Assembly (NCBI RefSeq): GCF_900112315.1
Contig: NZ_FOLL01000003.1
Span: forward strand, 124,001 to 188,000
From: Parapedobacter composti
Lineage (GTDB): Bacteria > Bacteroidota > Bacteroidia > Sphingobacteriales > Sphingobacteriaceae
Reading direction: 5' to 3'
DNA: 64,000 nucleotides
Position 1 is the stretch's first letter; each line of letters opens with the position of its first letter. Below the pieces are notes generated by a model. The model worked only from the letters and a program-made list of their open reading frames with translations, ran no database searches and was not told where the DNA came from. The position numbers and the translations under genes are program-made. Of the stretch, positions 34,147-44,730 are shown one piece after another.

Positions 34147-37100
34147 TTAAAAAGAAGCCATCACCCCCATGGTAAATCGCTTAGACAGCGGGTAACCACC
34201 ATAGTCGGTGCCCGGCTGCGTGTTTTCTCCCGTTCCTGATCCGCCTGCGTTGTTAGCTTCGGGGTTCGCTCCCGGATACCGCGTGAAGGTATGTAGGTTA
34301 TCGGCCATGACGTACAGCCGGACAGTGCTTACCCCCCACCGCTTCAGCGCCGCGTGGGCGAAATTATAGCCCAGCGTTACGTTGCGAATGCGCACGAAGG
34401 TGGCGTCGTATATCCAGGTGTCGTTATAGACCGGGTTGACGCCCACTACGCTTGGTGTTTCGCCGTCCCAGTCCATCGCTATACCTTCAGGGATATTGGC
34501 CGCAAACCGCGCTGGCTTATAGGCATGCAGCCAATCGCGGTATTGATTGGTGCCTTCGCCCAATCCATTGTTGAAGCCCCGCCTGCCCAGGTAAAACAAC
34601 TGGCCCCCTTGCTGTCCTTGGATATCAAAGCTGAAATCGAATCCGCTATACGTCAGCCTGTTGGACAGTCCCCAGAGAAAGTTGGGCTGCGCATTGCCAA
34701 CAACGGTGTGATCCTGTTCGTTGATTTCTCCGTCGTTGTTGAGGTCGACGATTTTTACATTACCCTCCAGTTGCCCATTGATGACAGGCACCAGCGGGTT
34801 GCCCGCGGCATCGAAGTCTTCCGGCATGAGCAGGCCATCGGTTTTGTACATGTAGAAGCTGCCGATGGGCTCGCCCACGATGGTGGCGTATGCATTGAAG
34901 TCATTCAGCGTGGTGAGCATGATCAGTTGGTTAATGCCGGGTGCGAGAGCTGACACCTTGTTGCGGTTTCTGGAGAAGTTCACGGAGGTGGTCCAACTAA
35001 AAGATTCCGTCTGAATGTTCTGTGTGGTGAGCTCCAGCTCTATCCCTCTGTTTTCCACCTCACCCACGTTCCGCCTGATGGACGAGAAGCCGCTTACCCG
35101 CGTTACGGGCACATTGAGCAGCAGGTCGGTTGTTTTATTGAAATATACATCGGCGGTAAGCCGGATACGGTCGTCCAGCAGCCAGAAGTCCAGTCCGATA
35201 TCCCGCGACAGCGTGGTTTCCCAGCTCAGGTTCCGGTTAGCGATATTGGTGGGGACAAGCCCGTTGACTAGCTTACCGTTCAGGTTGTAGTCTTGCCTGC
35301 CTAACAGCGAGATATGCTCGTAGTTTCCGATCCGGTCGTTACCCGCCTTACCGATGGCTGCCCGTATTTTCAGCAGTGATAGCCACTCAACATCCCGGAG
35401 GAACGGCTCTTCATTCAGTTTCCATCCCGCCGAAACCGCCGGAAACAGGCCCCACTTATTGTTCGGGCCGAAACGGGAAGACCCGTCATACCGTGCGCTG
35501 ACGGACAGCAGGTATTTATCGCGGAACTGATATTGCGCCCTACCGAAGAAGGAGGTAACGGCACTCTCACCGATGGTGGTGCTTGCGAGCGTGGGGTTGT
35601 TGGCGTTGTTTAACGTGGGTAGCAGGTCATTGGGATAACCATCCCCAGCCGCCGCGAGGATTTCTTGCCGCGTATGCTCATAGCTTTGGCCCAGTAACAG
35701 TTCCAACGCATGATCCTCACCCAGAATCGGCCGGTATGTGGCTGTATTCTGCAAGCTGAAGACGTAGTTGTCTGTACTGGATGCATAGCCGTTGGCTTGT
35801 GCGCCCCGGTTTACGTTGGCGGGAGTAAATTCGTTGTAAGCAGCATGGGCTGATATATACCCCAGTTGGGTGCGCAATGTTAACCCCTCTGTAGGAACAT
35901 ACTCGGCGAAACTATTGATTTGCAATTCACTCGCTTTGGCGCGGGCGGTCATTTCGCGGAGGCGGGCCAAGGGATTCACATACGTCTGGGCCGGTGAATA
36001 GCCGGTGGCTTCGGTATTCTGGTCGATGCCGACCACCGGCGGCATCGCTAATGCATAGTGTGCATTGCTCTCCTTGCCATCGGTTTCGGGGTCGTCCATG
36101 CGATTGAATGATGCGGCCACATTGGTACCCAGCCTTATCCTTTCACCGACATTGAAGCTGGTGTTGGCCCGCAGGTTATATCGCTCAAAGCCTGTATAAC
36201 GCATGACTCCGTCCTGCTTGAGGTAGGAGCCGGACAGCAGGAAGGTGCCCACGTCGCCACCCCCCGATACGGTGAGCGCATAATTCTGCATGGGGGCCCG
36301 TTGGTAAACCACGTCCTGCCAGTTGTTGTTGGGTAAGGAGGCCGGATTAAGGTAGCTTTCGGGGTACTGGTATTCCGCCGGGCGACTGGATAAGGGGGCC
36401 GACAGGTCGCCTCCGATTTGTTGGAACCGCGAATCGCGCAGATAGCGGATGTAAGCGGTGTACTCATAAGTATCCATCATCGGCAGGAAGCGATCCACCT
36501 GCTGGAAACCGGCATAACTGCTGAAATCGACTTTGGTGGTACCGGCCGTTCCGGATTTGGTGGTGATGACGATTACGCCGTTACCGCCCCGTGCGCCGTA
36601 GATAGCGGCGGAAGAAGCGTCTTTCAACACCTCGATTGACGCAATATCGCGAGGGTTTACATTGCGCATGTGGTCTTGTGGAATACCGTCGATGACGTAC
36701 AGCGGATTGCTTGAGGCGGTGATGGAATTGAGCCCGCGGATTTTGATGTTTGCTGCCCTGCCCGGGGCGCCGGAGGTCTGGCTTACGCGTACCCCCGCAA
36801 TTTTGCCGGCAATGCCCTCTTCGGTATTGGTGATGGCATTGTTCTGAAAGGCACTGCCCTGCAACGAGCTTACAGCGCCCGTAAGGTTTTCGCGCTGCAC
36901 CGTACCATAACCGATAACCACTACCTCGTCAAGCGTTTGTGCCGCCGCAGGGGTTAATACGATGGTCTGCCCGTTGGCAATACTCACGGGGATTTCAAAA
37001 GGTTCGAACCCCAGCATGGAGAACTCCAGCATGGCCGATGTGTCTGCCGGCACCTGAACTTCAAATCCGCCGTCGCTACCCGTCTGCGTAAGGGGCTGCT

Positions 37101-37344
37101 GCCCTTTTAATTGGACGGTGACACCGGTAAGCGGCCGTTCTTGCGGGTCGGTTACTTTCCCACGGATGACTTTCAGGCTATCCTGTTGGTTAGATGGAGC
37201 CTGCTGGGGGTCGGCCGCTTGCGTGGTGGTGTCCTGTTGGAAAGATGACCCATATGCGTATAAAGGAGCGCCGGCTGGCGGGAGCAGAACATAGAGGCCA
37301 ATGCTGATGAGTGTGAAGAGCAGCTGCTTTTTTGGGGTGTCCAT
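34147..37344 (-). CDS. SusC/RagA TonB-linked outer-membrane transporter (pair 1)
   Basis: A protein of 1065 residues. A signal sequence is followed by a low-complexity Gln/Thr stretch, then a carboxypeptidase-regulatory domain at about 58-130 (IRGKVTDPQERPLTGVTV). A TonB-box-like region (DEVVVIGYGTVQREN), the plug (KIRGLNSITASSNPLYVIDG, EVLKDASSAAIYGARGGNGV) and a 22-strand-type barrel ending in FTMGVMASF complete it. With SusD it imports a ligand using TonB energy. It diverges from the hybrid sensor gene across a 258 bp gap. A weak TATCTTTT box at 37470-37477 might be its promoter. Confidence 0.96.
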   Translation of the reverse strand: MDTPKKQLLFTLISIGLYVLLPPAGAPLYAYGSSFQQDTTTQAADPQQAPSNQQDSLKVIRGKVTDPQERPLTGVTVQLKGQQPLTQTGSDGGFEVQVPADTSAMLEFSMLGFEPFEIPVSIANGQTIVLTPAAAQTLDEVVVIGYGTVQRENLTGAVSSLQGSAFQNNAITNTEEGIAGKIAGVRVSQTSGAPGRAANIKIRGLNSITASSNPLYVIDGIPQDHMRNVNPRDIASIEVLKDASSAAIYGARGGNGVIVITTKSGTAGTTKVDFSSYAGFQQVDRFLPMMDTYEYTAYIRYLRDSRFQQIGGDLSAPLSSRPAEYQYPESYLNPASLPNNNWQDVVYQRAPMQNYALTVSGGGDVGTFLLSGSYLKQDGVMRYTGFERYNLRANTSFNVGERIRLGTNVAASFNRMDDPETDGKESNAHYALAMPPVVGIDQNTEATGYSPAQTYVNPLARLREMTARAKASELQINSFAEYVPTEGLTLRTQLGYISAHAAYNEFTPANVNRGAQANGYASSTDNYVFSLQNTATYRPILGEDHALELLLGQSYEHTRQEILAAAGDGYPNDLLPTLNNANNPTLASTTIGESAVTSFFGRAQYQFRDKYLLSVSARYDGSSRFGPNNKWGLFPAVSAGWKLNEEPFLRDVEWLSLLKIRAAIGKAGNDRIGNYEHISLLGRQDYNLNGKLVNGLVPTNIANRNLSWETTLSRDIGLDFWLLDDRIRLTADVYFNKTTDLLLNVPVTRVSGFSSIRRNVGEVENRGIELELTTQNIQTESFSWTTSVNFSRNRNKVSALAPGINQLIMLTTLNDFNAYATIVGEPIGSFYMYKTDGLLMPEDFDAAGNPLVPVINGQLEGNVKIVDLNNDGEINEQDHTVVGNAQPNFLWGLSNRLTYSGFDFSFDIQGQQGGQLFYLGRRGFNNGLGEGTNQYRDWLHAYKPARFAANIPEGIAMDWDGETPSVVGVNPVYNDTWIYDATFVRIRNVTLGYNFAHAALKRWGVSTVRLYVMADNLHTFTRYPGANPEANNAGGSGTGENTQPGTDYGGYPLSKRFTMGVMASF

Positions 37345-37552
37345 GATGATGATCCTTAAAGACAGTTATGTGAAATGGCGATATAAAACCTGCTTATTTT
37401 TTTAAGGTATCCGGACATCGTTATATACACACCATCTGACGATTTGTTTGCTATACTGTTTTGTTCTGCAAAAGATAGTGGGTTAGCGATTTCCTGCATG
37501 CTCGGGCGACCAAGCCTCTGGATAGCGGCATATAGCCAGCGCCCGGGATCAG

Positions 37553-37583
37553 TTGTTTTTTGCTGAAATTAGTTGTAGGTTTG
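37553..37583 (+). promoter_or_regulatory. Promoter of the hybrid sensor gene
   Basis: Minus-33 TTG (37553-37555), 20 bp spacer and minus-7 TAGGTTTG (37576-37583), a full match to consensus. Leader of about 16 bases. Confidence 0.7.
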
Positions 37584-37602
37584 AGTTCGGGACTTTAAAA
37601 TC

Positions 37603-40600
37603 ATGCAACGCTTTTGGGGAATATCGTTGGTTATGTGCTGTTGGCTGCGGTGTATTCCGTTGCCGGCCCAGTCCATACAATTTCAGCAATTGAGCATCGC
37701 CGAAGGATTGTCTCACAACCATGTAACGGCAATTGTGAAAGATTTTCAGGGGTTTATGTGGTTTGGAACCCCGGCGGGCCTTAATCGCTATGACGGGCAC
37801 GAAATCAAAATTTACCGGCACGCCCGCGGGGATGAAAACAGCCTGATGGATAACAGTATCAACCAGCTCTTCCTCGGGCCGGGCGGCAGGCTATGGGTGG
37901 GCACCGGATCGGGTTTCTGCGTTTATGACCCGAACACCGATCAATTTATCCGGCAGGCAGACAGCTTATTATCCGCAATGGGGATACCGGGGGGCGAGTT
38001 GCTGTCAATAGCACATGACGAAGCGGGTAGGTTTTATTTTTTGCATCATAACGGAACGTTATATCAGTATGATACGCGCCGGAAAAAACTGAGTGGATAT
38101 ACGGACAGCCTGTCGGCTCCGTTTAGCGGAATGGCGCTGGACAAGAACGGAGAAGTGTGGTTGGCCAATGCGTCTGGACACGTCAGACGGATTGAACCGG
38201 AAGGACTTACGATCCGATGGTCGGCGTCCATTCATGCGCCCGGCGAGGAGGTGTTGGCGCACTATCAGATTTTTGTTGACGGGGCTTTCCGGCCGTGGGT
38301 GTATGCCAAAAACCTGCCGATCGGAGTATATTGGTGGGCAGATACGCTAAAACGTCCTCGGCATATACACACGGGGTCCGGTAATATGAGGCTTAACAAT
38401 AATCTTGTGTTCAATATTGCGGAAGACCAAGAAGGCCGCGTTTGGCTGGCCACAGACCACGGAGGCATAAACCTGCTTGTGCCTGATACGGATGGTGCCG
38501 ATTACTTGGTAAACGATGAATTTAACGACCGTAGTTTGGCGCACAACAGTGTGACGGCGCTTTATCATGACCGCGAAGGAGGGATGTGGGTTGGCACGTT
38601 TAAGGGCGGCTTAAGCTATCATCACCCGCATCAGATCCAGTTTGCGTTGTACAAACATCAACGGGGGGCTCCAAGGAGCATTCCCTTTGATGACATTAAT
38701 CGCTTTGTTGAAGACGAGAAAGGCAATATCTGGATAGGTACCAATGGCGGCGGGTTGATTTACTTTGACCGGGCGGCAAACCAGTTTTCGCAGTACCGCC
38801 ATAATCCGGCGGATCCGCGTAGCCTAGGCAGCGATGTGATAGTTAGTCTTTACATTGACCGTGAGCACACGTTGTGGGTGGGCACCTACCATGGCGGGCT
38901 CAACCGCTTTGACGGGAAGGGGTTTGTCCGGTATACATACCAACCGCATGATTCGGGAAGTATCAGTGATAACAGTGTCTGGGAAATCTATGAAGACAGC
39001 GAGGGCCGGTTTTGGGTGGGGACGTTGGCCGGCGGACTTAACTTGCTGGATAGGCAACGGGGAATATTCACCCGGTTAGCTTACGGGCCGGACCAACGGT
39101 TCCGTTCTTCTTATATCTCTGCCATCATGGAAGATCATCTCGGGCATATCTGGATAGGTACGGCAACGGGGATTGAAGTCTGGGAACCTAAATCGGGCCG
39201 CTGCCGTTATTACTCCTACGACCGAAACAATCCAAATAGCCTGAGTAATGACTATGTGACGGCCATCTGCCAGGATAGGCAACAACGGATATGGGTGGCC
39301 ACACGGGAAGGGCTTAACCGCTATTTGCCAGATACAGACAGTTTTGAGGTATTCACGGAGGAAGACGGCCTGCCCGAAAATACCGTGCTTACCATTGTGG
39401 AAGACTTGGAGGGAACCCTTTGGTTGAGTACATCGCGGGGGCTTTCAGCACTCACGGAAAAAGCGGGAAAGGTGCCGGCATGGCGTATTCGGAATTATAA
39501 CCGGAATAACGGCTTGCAGCATGCAGTGTTCAATGAGAATGCGGCGCTTTGTCTTTCCAGCGGAGAGGTGGTCTTCGGAGGGCCAACCGGGTTCAATATC
39601 ATTAACCCTTACCATATTGTTGAGGCCGCGTTGACTGCGAGACCCAAGTTGACAGACTTTCAACTGTTTAACAGCAGTACGCCAAGCGCCTTATGGGTAG
39701 GAAAAGACGAGATAGCCCTTTCGCATGATCAGGACGTGCTCAGTTTTGTGGTGGCTTCCTTGCAGTTCGTGCAGACCGACAGGGTGTATTTCCAGTATAA
39801 GCTGGAGGGGTTTGACGAACAGTGGCTGGTGATGGACAGGCATACCCGGAAAGCCACCTACACCAACCTGGATCCCGGGGGCTATCGTTTTCAAATGCGT
39901 GTATCGCTGGATAATGAAACGTGGAGCGAGCCCTATGCATTGGCCAATATAACCATAGCGCCACCTTTTTGGAAAACAACATGGGCATATTCTCTTTACT
40001 GTGGCTTGTTTCTGCTGGTTCTTTGGTCCGTTCGGCATATCGAGCGGAGACGTGAGAAAACCCGGTTTGCGCTGCAACGCGAACGGGAAGAGGCCCGCCG
40101 CATCCGGGAGCTGGACCAGTTGAAAACGCGGTTTTTTACCAATGTGAGCCATGAATTCCGCACCCCGATAAACCTGATACTGACGCCCTTGGACAAACTG
40201 GAACAGTGTTTACCGGACCTGGCCATGAAAAGGCACCTTGACGTGGTGCGGCGCAATACGAAGCGGTTGCTTAACCTGGTTAATCAGCTGCTGGATTTCC
40301 GGAAGATGGATACCGGGGCGCTGAAGCCGAACATGGCTGCGGGCGATGTCGCCGAGGCGATCCGTGAGCATTTCAACTCGTTTATCGATCTGGCCGAGAG
40401 CAAGCAAATAGCCTATCACCTCACGATGACGGAAGACCGGGTGGACGCCTGGTTTGATCCGGATAAGCTGGAACGTATCCTGTTCAACTTGCTTTCGAAC
40501 GCCTTTAAATTCACGCCGGTAAGTGGCGCGGTTTATTTGGATGTTTCATTTATGCCCGCGAACGGGAACCCCAAGCGGGAGGTAACCATCGTGGTGCGGG

Positions 40601-41631
40601 ATACCGGTATAGGCATACCTGCTGAAGACCAGTCCAGGATATTTGCCCCGTACTTCCAGCATTCAACACCAACGGATCTGCTCAATCAGGGCAGCGGTAT
40701 CGGGCTAGCTATTGTGAAGGAATATGTGCAGTTGTTAGGGGGACGCATCGCTGTGGCCAGTGCTGCGGGCTCGGGCAGTACCTTTACCGTGGTGCTGCCC
40801 CTGGATTCGCCGGCCCAGGGCCAGCCTGCAGAGGATGTGCCCAAGCAACCGGAGCGAAAGATTGTGGCAGCGCACCAGCGCAAACGCGTATTGCTGGTGG
40901 AAGACGATTGCGATTTCCGGTTTTACCTCAAAGACAACCTGCGTGAGTTTGCCACGATACAGGAAGCCTCGGATGCCCGGGAGGGGTGGGCGCAGGCATT
41001 GGCCTTCCGCCCGGATATTATTATCGCGGATGTGAGCATGCCCGGTGATGACGGCGTTTCCCTGTGCCGGCGGCTGAAAGGCGACAGCCGGACCAAGCAT
41101 ATACCGGTGATACTGGTTACGGCTATGGTTGATGAAAGCACGCAGTTAGCGGGCATCAATGCTGGTGCTGCCGATTGCATAACCAAACCGTTCAGCTTTG
41201 AATTGCTGCGCTCAAAAATAGACAGCCTGCTCCGGCAGAAGGATACCATGGAACAGACGTTCAAAAAGCGCCTGGAGGTACGGCCGGCAGATGTCGCAAC
41301 GGAATCTATGGACGAGCGGTTCATGCGTAAAGCCCTTGATTTGGTGGAGCAGCATATGGGCGATCCGGATTTCTCCGTGGAGCGCCTATCATCGTTGCTG
41401 AACATGAGCCGGGTAGCATTGTATAAAAAAATATTAGCCCTTACGGGACATACTCCTTCTGAATTTATCCGGAATGTGCGGCTGCGGCGGGCTGCAACTT
41501 TGCTGGAGCACTCGGGCATGAATGTGGCCGAAGCGGCTTATGAAGTAGGCTTTAGCAGTCCCAAGCAGTTTAGCCGTTATTTTAAGGCGCTTTACAACAC
41601 GCTTCCATCTAATTTTCGCAAAGAGGCATAG
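37603..41631 (+). CDS. Hybrid two-component system sensor/regulator (HTCS)
   Basis: A one-protein signalling system of 1342 residues. Signal peptide at 1-24. A periplasmic two-propeller sensor follows, built of repeats such as GFMWFGTPAGLNRYDG and NIWIGTNGGGLIYF. Next come a Y_Y_Y domain (about 715-785), a membrane segment (about 793-812), HisKA with H850 in NVSHEFRTP, an ATPase domain (LLSNAFKFTP, GSGIGLAIV), a receiver with D1143 in IIADVSMPGDDG, and an AraC-type helix-turn-helix at the C-terminus (MNVAEAAYEVGFSSPKQFSR). Such proteins bind an oligosaccharide in the periplasm and activate the adjacent polysaccharide locus. The downstream enzymes suggest a xyloglucan fragment. Confidence 0.96.
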   Translation: MQRFWGISLVMCCWLRCIPLPAQSIQFQQLSIAEGLSHNHVTAIVKDFQGFMWFGTPAGLNRYDGHEIKIYRHARGDENSLMDNSINQLFLGPGGRLWVGTGSGFCVYDPNTDQFIRQADSLLSAMGIPGGELLSIAHDEAGRFYFLHHNGTLYQYDTRRKKLSGYTDSLSAPFSGMALDKNGEVWLANASGHVRRIEPEGLTIRWSASIHAPGEEVLAHYQIFVDGAFRPWVYAKNLPIGVYWWADTLKRPRHIHTGSGNMRLNNNLVFNIAEDQEGRVWLATDHGGINLLVPDTDGADYLVNDEFNDRSLAHNSVTALYHDREGGMWVGTFKGGLSYHHPHQIQFALYKHQRGAPRSIPFDDINRFVEDEKGNIWIGTNGGGLIYFDRAANQFSQYRHNPADPRSLGSDVIVSLYIDREHTLWVGTYHGGLNRFDGKGFVRYTYQPHDSGSISDNSVWEIYEDSEGRFWVGTLAGGLNLLDRQRGIFTRLAYGPDQRFRSSYISAIMEDHLGHIWIGTATGIEVWEPKSGRCRYYSYDRNNPNSLSNDYVTAICQDRQQRIWVATREGLNRYLPDTDSFEVFTEEDGLPENTVLTIVEDLEGTLWLSTSRGLSALTEKAGKVPAWRIRNYNRNNGLQHAVFNENAALCLSSGEVVFGGPTGFNIINPYHIVEAALTARPKLTDFQLFNSSTPSALWVGKDEIALSHDQDVLSFVVASLQFVQTDRVYFQYKLEGFDEQWLVMDRHTRKATYTNLDPGGYRFQMRVSLDNETWSEPYALANITIAPPFWKTTWAYSLYCGLFLLVLWSVRHIERRREKTRFALQREREEARRIRELDQLKTRFFTNVSHEFRTPINLILTPLDKLEQCLPDLAMKRHLDVVRRNTKRLLNLVNQLLDFRKMDTGALKPNMAAGDVAEAIREHFNSFIDLAESKQIAYHLTMTEDRVDAWFDPDKLERILFNLLSNAFKFTPVSGAVYLDVSFMPANGNPKREVTIVVRDTGIGIPAEDQSRIFAPYFQHSTPTDLLNQGSGIGLAIVKEYVQLLGGRIAVASAAGSGSTFTVVLPLDSPAQGQPAEDVPKQPERKIVAAHQRKRVLLVEDDCDFRFYLKDNLREFATIQEASDAREGWAQALAFRPDIIIADVSMPGDDGVSLCRRLKGDSRTKHIPVILVTAMVDESTQLAGINAGAADCITKPFSFELLRSKIDSLLRQKDTMEQTFKKRLEVRPADVATESMDERFMRKALDLVEQHMGDPDFSVERLSSLLNMSRVALYKKILALTGHTPSEFIRNVRLRRAATLLEHSGMNVAEAAYEVGFSSPKQFSRYFKALYNTLPSNFRKEA

Positions 41632-41638
41632 CAAAATT

Positions 41639-41663
41639 GGGCTTGTTGTTAACGAAACAACCC
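41639..41663 (+). terminator. Possible terminator hairpin after the hybrid sensor
   Basis: GGG-C-TTGTT / AACAA-CCC can pair with one bulged C and an eight-base loop, eight bases after the stop. No T-tract follows, so it is weak. Confidence 0.25.
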
Positions 41664-41707
41664 GATATTGTAAACATAACACACCCCCGTGAGGAAGGGC
41701 GGGTCGC

Positions 41708-41715
41708 TACTTTTG
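41708..41715 (+). promoter_or_regulatory. Minus-7 promoter box for the GH31 operon
   Basis: TACTTTTG matches TAnnTTTG exactly, about 93 bases before the GH31 ATG. No TTG is seen at the usual distance, as expected if the hybrid sensor must activate the promoter. Confidence 0.5.
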
Positions 41716-41808
41716 TGCTTAAGCTAACCGTTGCCGGTATCAATGACGCCGGACGGATGGACCAATTGTTACCGCGGATACAAGCCGAGACTATATTGAT
41801 TAGAAACC

Positions 41809-44661
41809 ATGAAGCTGACACTTATTGCATTATTATTGCTTTTCAATGTCGTTATGCCATCGTTGGCAAACGATGAAATCGCCGCGTTCAGGCGCACGGA
41901 CACTGGGGTGTCTATCGTATATCAGGGATTACCAACATCGATTGACCAGCGCGTATCGCTTGAAGTTATTGCCGACGGCATTATCCACGTTGCTTCGGCA
42001 CCACTGAACAGCCAAGCCCCTGTCCGGAAGTCGCTGATTACGGTAGACACACTACGCAGCATGGCCAGCGACTGGACCATGGAAGCAATCGGCGATACGC
42101 TCATATTGCGTACGGCAACACTGCTGGCGAAGGTGTCTTTGCGTACGGGCGTCGTGGATTTCCGCGACCGGCATGACCGCCCGATAGTGGCCGAACAACG
42201 GCGCGACAGCCGGACGTTTGCAGCGGATGCTTATGACGGTGATGCCTTTTACCGGATCCGCCAGGGATTCCGCGTATCGGAAAACGAAGGGCTGTACGGG
42301 CTGGGCCAGCACCAGAACGGCGTGATGAACTATCAGGGGCGCCAGGTAACCCTGCTCCAGTACAATACCATGATAGCCATTCCGTTTTTGCTATCTACCA
42401 AAAACTACGGTATTCTGTGGCATAATTATTCAATTACGAAAGCCGGCGACATCCGGCCTCTAATGCCGCTTTCGGCATTTAAACTGCACGCCGCCGATGG
42501 GCAGCAGGGCTGGTTAACCGCTACATACCGTGACAGGCGCGAGCCGGAGAAGCTGTGGTTAACCCGTCCGGAATCGGATATTGCATACCTGTATCTGAGC
42601 GACCAGCATAAGTTACCCCAGGAGGTAGACTTGGCGAATGCGCTGGTTGAATACGAAGGCAAAATCGAATCACCTTATACCGGTTTGCATCGCCTGCATT
42701 TTACATACTCGGGATATGTCAGCGTGTGGGTGAACGGCGAACTCAAGGAAGATCGCTGGCGCGAATCCTGGAACGCGGGCTCTTTTGAAATCGATATGCC
42801 CATGGTTGCGGGCGAACAACACTCCGTGCGCATTGAATGGCGGCCGGATGGCGGACAGGCCTATTTGGGCGTCCAATGGCAACGGCCCATCAGTGAGTCC
42901 GATAAGACGCTGTTTTCATTCGGTTCAGAGGCGGGGGATGCCGTGGATTATTATTTCATAGCAGGCAATGACATGGATGAGGTGATTGGTGGATACCGTC
43001 AACTTACCGGCCGTGCGCCCATCATGCCCCGGTGGTCGTTCGGGTTTTGGCAGAGCCGTGAGCGCTATAAGACCCAGCAAGAACTGGAAGACGTGGCCGC
43101 GGAGTTCCGTAAGCGGCGCATCCCTATTGATAACATGGTTCAGGATTGGTCGTACTGGCGCGAACACGATTGGGGAAGCCACGACTTCGATCCCGAGCGT
43201 TTCCCCGATCCGGAAGGCATGGTAAAGCGCCTACACCGCAATAATTTCAGGGTAATGATTTCGGTATGGCCTAAAATCAACGAAGCGTCCAGTGTATACC
43301 AGCGGTTCAAAGATAAGGGGTGGCTGTATATGCGAAACATTTATGACGGGCGCAAAGACTGGATAGGCAAGGGATATACATCCACGTTTTATGATCCGTT
43401 CAACCCCGAAGCGCGGCAGGGATTTTGGGAACTGATGAATGAGAAATTGTATAAGAAAGGCTTCGATGCCTGGTGGATGGATGCGAGCGAGCCGGATATC
43501 CATTCTAACATCAACATCAACGAGCGCAAATCGGTGATGCAGCCGGCCATCGGCTCGTCGGTTCGGTACTACAATGCCTACCCCCTGGAGAATGCGCGAA
43601 GTATTTATGAGGGCCAGCGGCAGACGGATCCTAACAGGCGGGTATTCATTCTCACTCGTTCGTATTTTGCCGGTCAGCAGCGTTATGCCGCTGCGGCGTG
43701 GAGCGGTGATATTTCTTCCCGTTGGCACGATATGAGCGATCAGATTGCGGCCGGTGTCAATTTTTCAATGTCTGGCGCGCCGTACTGGACAATGGATGCT
43801 GGCGGATTTTTGGTTGAAAAGCGGTTTCACCGGCCGAACACGGACGATCTGGAGGAGTGGCGTGAGCTGAACGCGCGATGGTACCAATTCGGAGCGTTCT
43901 TGCCTGTGTTCAGGGCGCATGGGCAGTTTCCGTTCCGTGAACCGTTCAACATTGCTCCTGAAGGGCATCCCGCTTATAACAGCATGCTGTACTATATCAG
44001 CCTGCGCTACCGTTTGCTGCCCTATATTTATTCCCTGGCGGGGAAAACATACGTTGACAATTATACCATGATCAGGGGGTTGGCCATGGATTTTGGCGAT
44101 GACGAGCGCGTCTTGGATATCAATGACCAATATCTGTTCGGCGCTTCGTTACTCGTCAACCCGGTTACCGAAAAAGGGGCTACATCCCGGACGGTGTATC
44201 TGCCTAAAGGGCCGGGCTGGTATGATTTCCATGGCGGCGGTTATCATGCCGGGGGCCAAACAATAACTGCCGCTGCACCGTATGAGCGTATGCCGCTTTT
44301 TGTAAAGGCCGGCAGCATTATTCCGGTGGGTCCTCCGTTGCAGTATACCGATGAGAAGCCGCCCAAAGAAATTACGCTGCTGGTTTATGCAGGAGCCGAC
44401 GCCTCCTTTACGCTTTATGAAGATGAAGGCACCAATTACGATTATGAGCGTGGGCAGTACAGCACCATATCGTTTACTTACGACGATGAGGGACGGCAGC
44501 TCGTGATTAGCGACCGCAAGGGAAACTATAAGGGCATGTTGAAGAACCGGAGGTTCAATGTGGTATATGTGGATGCGCGGCAAGCGCAAGGGTTTGACAA
44601 TGCCCCCCGGAAGGCCAAAGCCATCACATACAGTGGAAAGGAGAAACGAATAGCATTATAA
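41809..44661 (+). CDS. GH31 alpha-xylosidase-like enzyme with PA14 insert
   Basis: A glycoside hydrolase of 950 residues. A signal peptide (1-20) is followed by the N-terminal beta-sandwich. A PA14 domain is inserted at about 265-362 (LHRLHFTYSGYVSVWVNGEL, HSVRIEWRPDGG). The catalytic barrel has nucleophile D558 in WWMDASEPD and acid/base D634 in AWSGDISSRW. GH31 enzymes with a PA14 insert in xyloglucan loci (for example BoGH31 and CjXyl31A) are alpha-xylosidases, so removal of xylose from imported xyloglucan oligosaccharides is the best guess. Alpha-glucosidase activity is the main alternative. The likely place is the periplasm. Confidence 0.92.
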   Translation: MKLTLIALLLLFNVVMPSLANDEIAAFRRTDTGVSIVYQGLPTSIDQRVSLEVIADGIIHVASAPLNSQAPVRKSLITVDTLRSMASDWTMEAIGDTLILRTATLLAKVSLRTGVVDFRDRHDRPIVAEQRRDSRTFAADAYDGDAFYRIRQGFRVSENEGLYGLGQHQNGVMNYQGRQVTLLQYNTMIAIPFLLSTKNYGILWHNYSITKAGDIRPLMPLSAFKLHAADGQQGWLTATYRDRREPEKLWLTRPESDIAYLYLSDQHKLPQEVDLANALVEYEGKIESPYTGLHRLHFTYSGYVSVWVNGELKEDRWRESWNAGSFEIDMPMVAGEQHSVRIEWRPDGGQAYLGVQWQRPISESDKTLFSFGSEAGDAVDYYFIAGNDMDEVIGGYRQLTGRAPIMPRWSFGFWQSRERYKTQQELEDVAAEFRKRRIPIDNMVQDWSYWREHDWGSHDFDPERFPDPEGMVKRLHRNNFRVMISVWPKINEASSVYQRFKDKGWLYMRNIYDGRKDWIGKGYTSTFYDPFNPEARQGFWELMNEKLYKKGFDAWWMDASEPDIHSNININERKSVMQPAIGSSVRYYNAYPLENARSIYEGQRQTDPNRRVFILTRSYFAGQQRYAAAAWSGDISSRWHDMSDQIAAGVNFSMSGAPYWTMDAGGFLVEKRFHRPNTDDLEEWRELNARWYQFGAFLPVFRAHGQFPFREPFNIAPEGHPAYNSMLYYISLRYRLLPYIYSLAGKTYVDNYTMIRGLAMDFGDDERVLDINDQYLFGASLLVNPVTEKGATSRTVYLPKGPGWYDFHGGGYHAGGQTITAAAPYERMPLFVKAGSIIPVGPPLQYTDEKPPKEITLLVYAGADASFTLYEDEGTNYDYERGQYSTISFTYDDEGRQLVISDRKGNYKGMLKNRRFNVVYVDARQAQGFDNAPRKAKAITYSGKEKRIAL

Positions 44662-44730
44662 ACCGTAATAAACCATTACCCGGAGCCACCGGCGGCAACG
44701 GACAAATAACCAATATTAACTGATAATGAT

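Noticed and set aside
37427-41685. ACACACC shared by the gaps before SusC pair 1 and before GH31, as a possible sensor binding site
   Set aside because: A seven-base match between two gaps of this size is expected by chance. The flanking bases differ.
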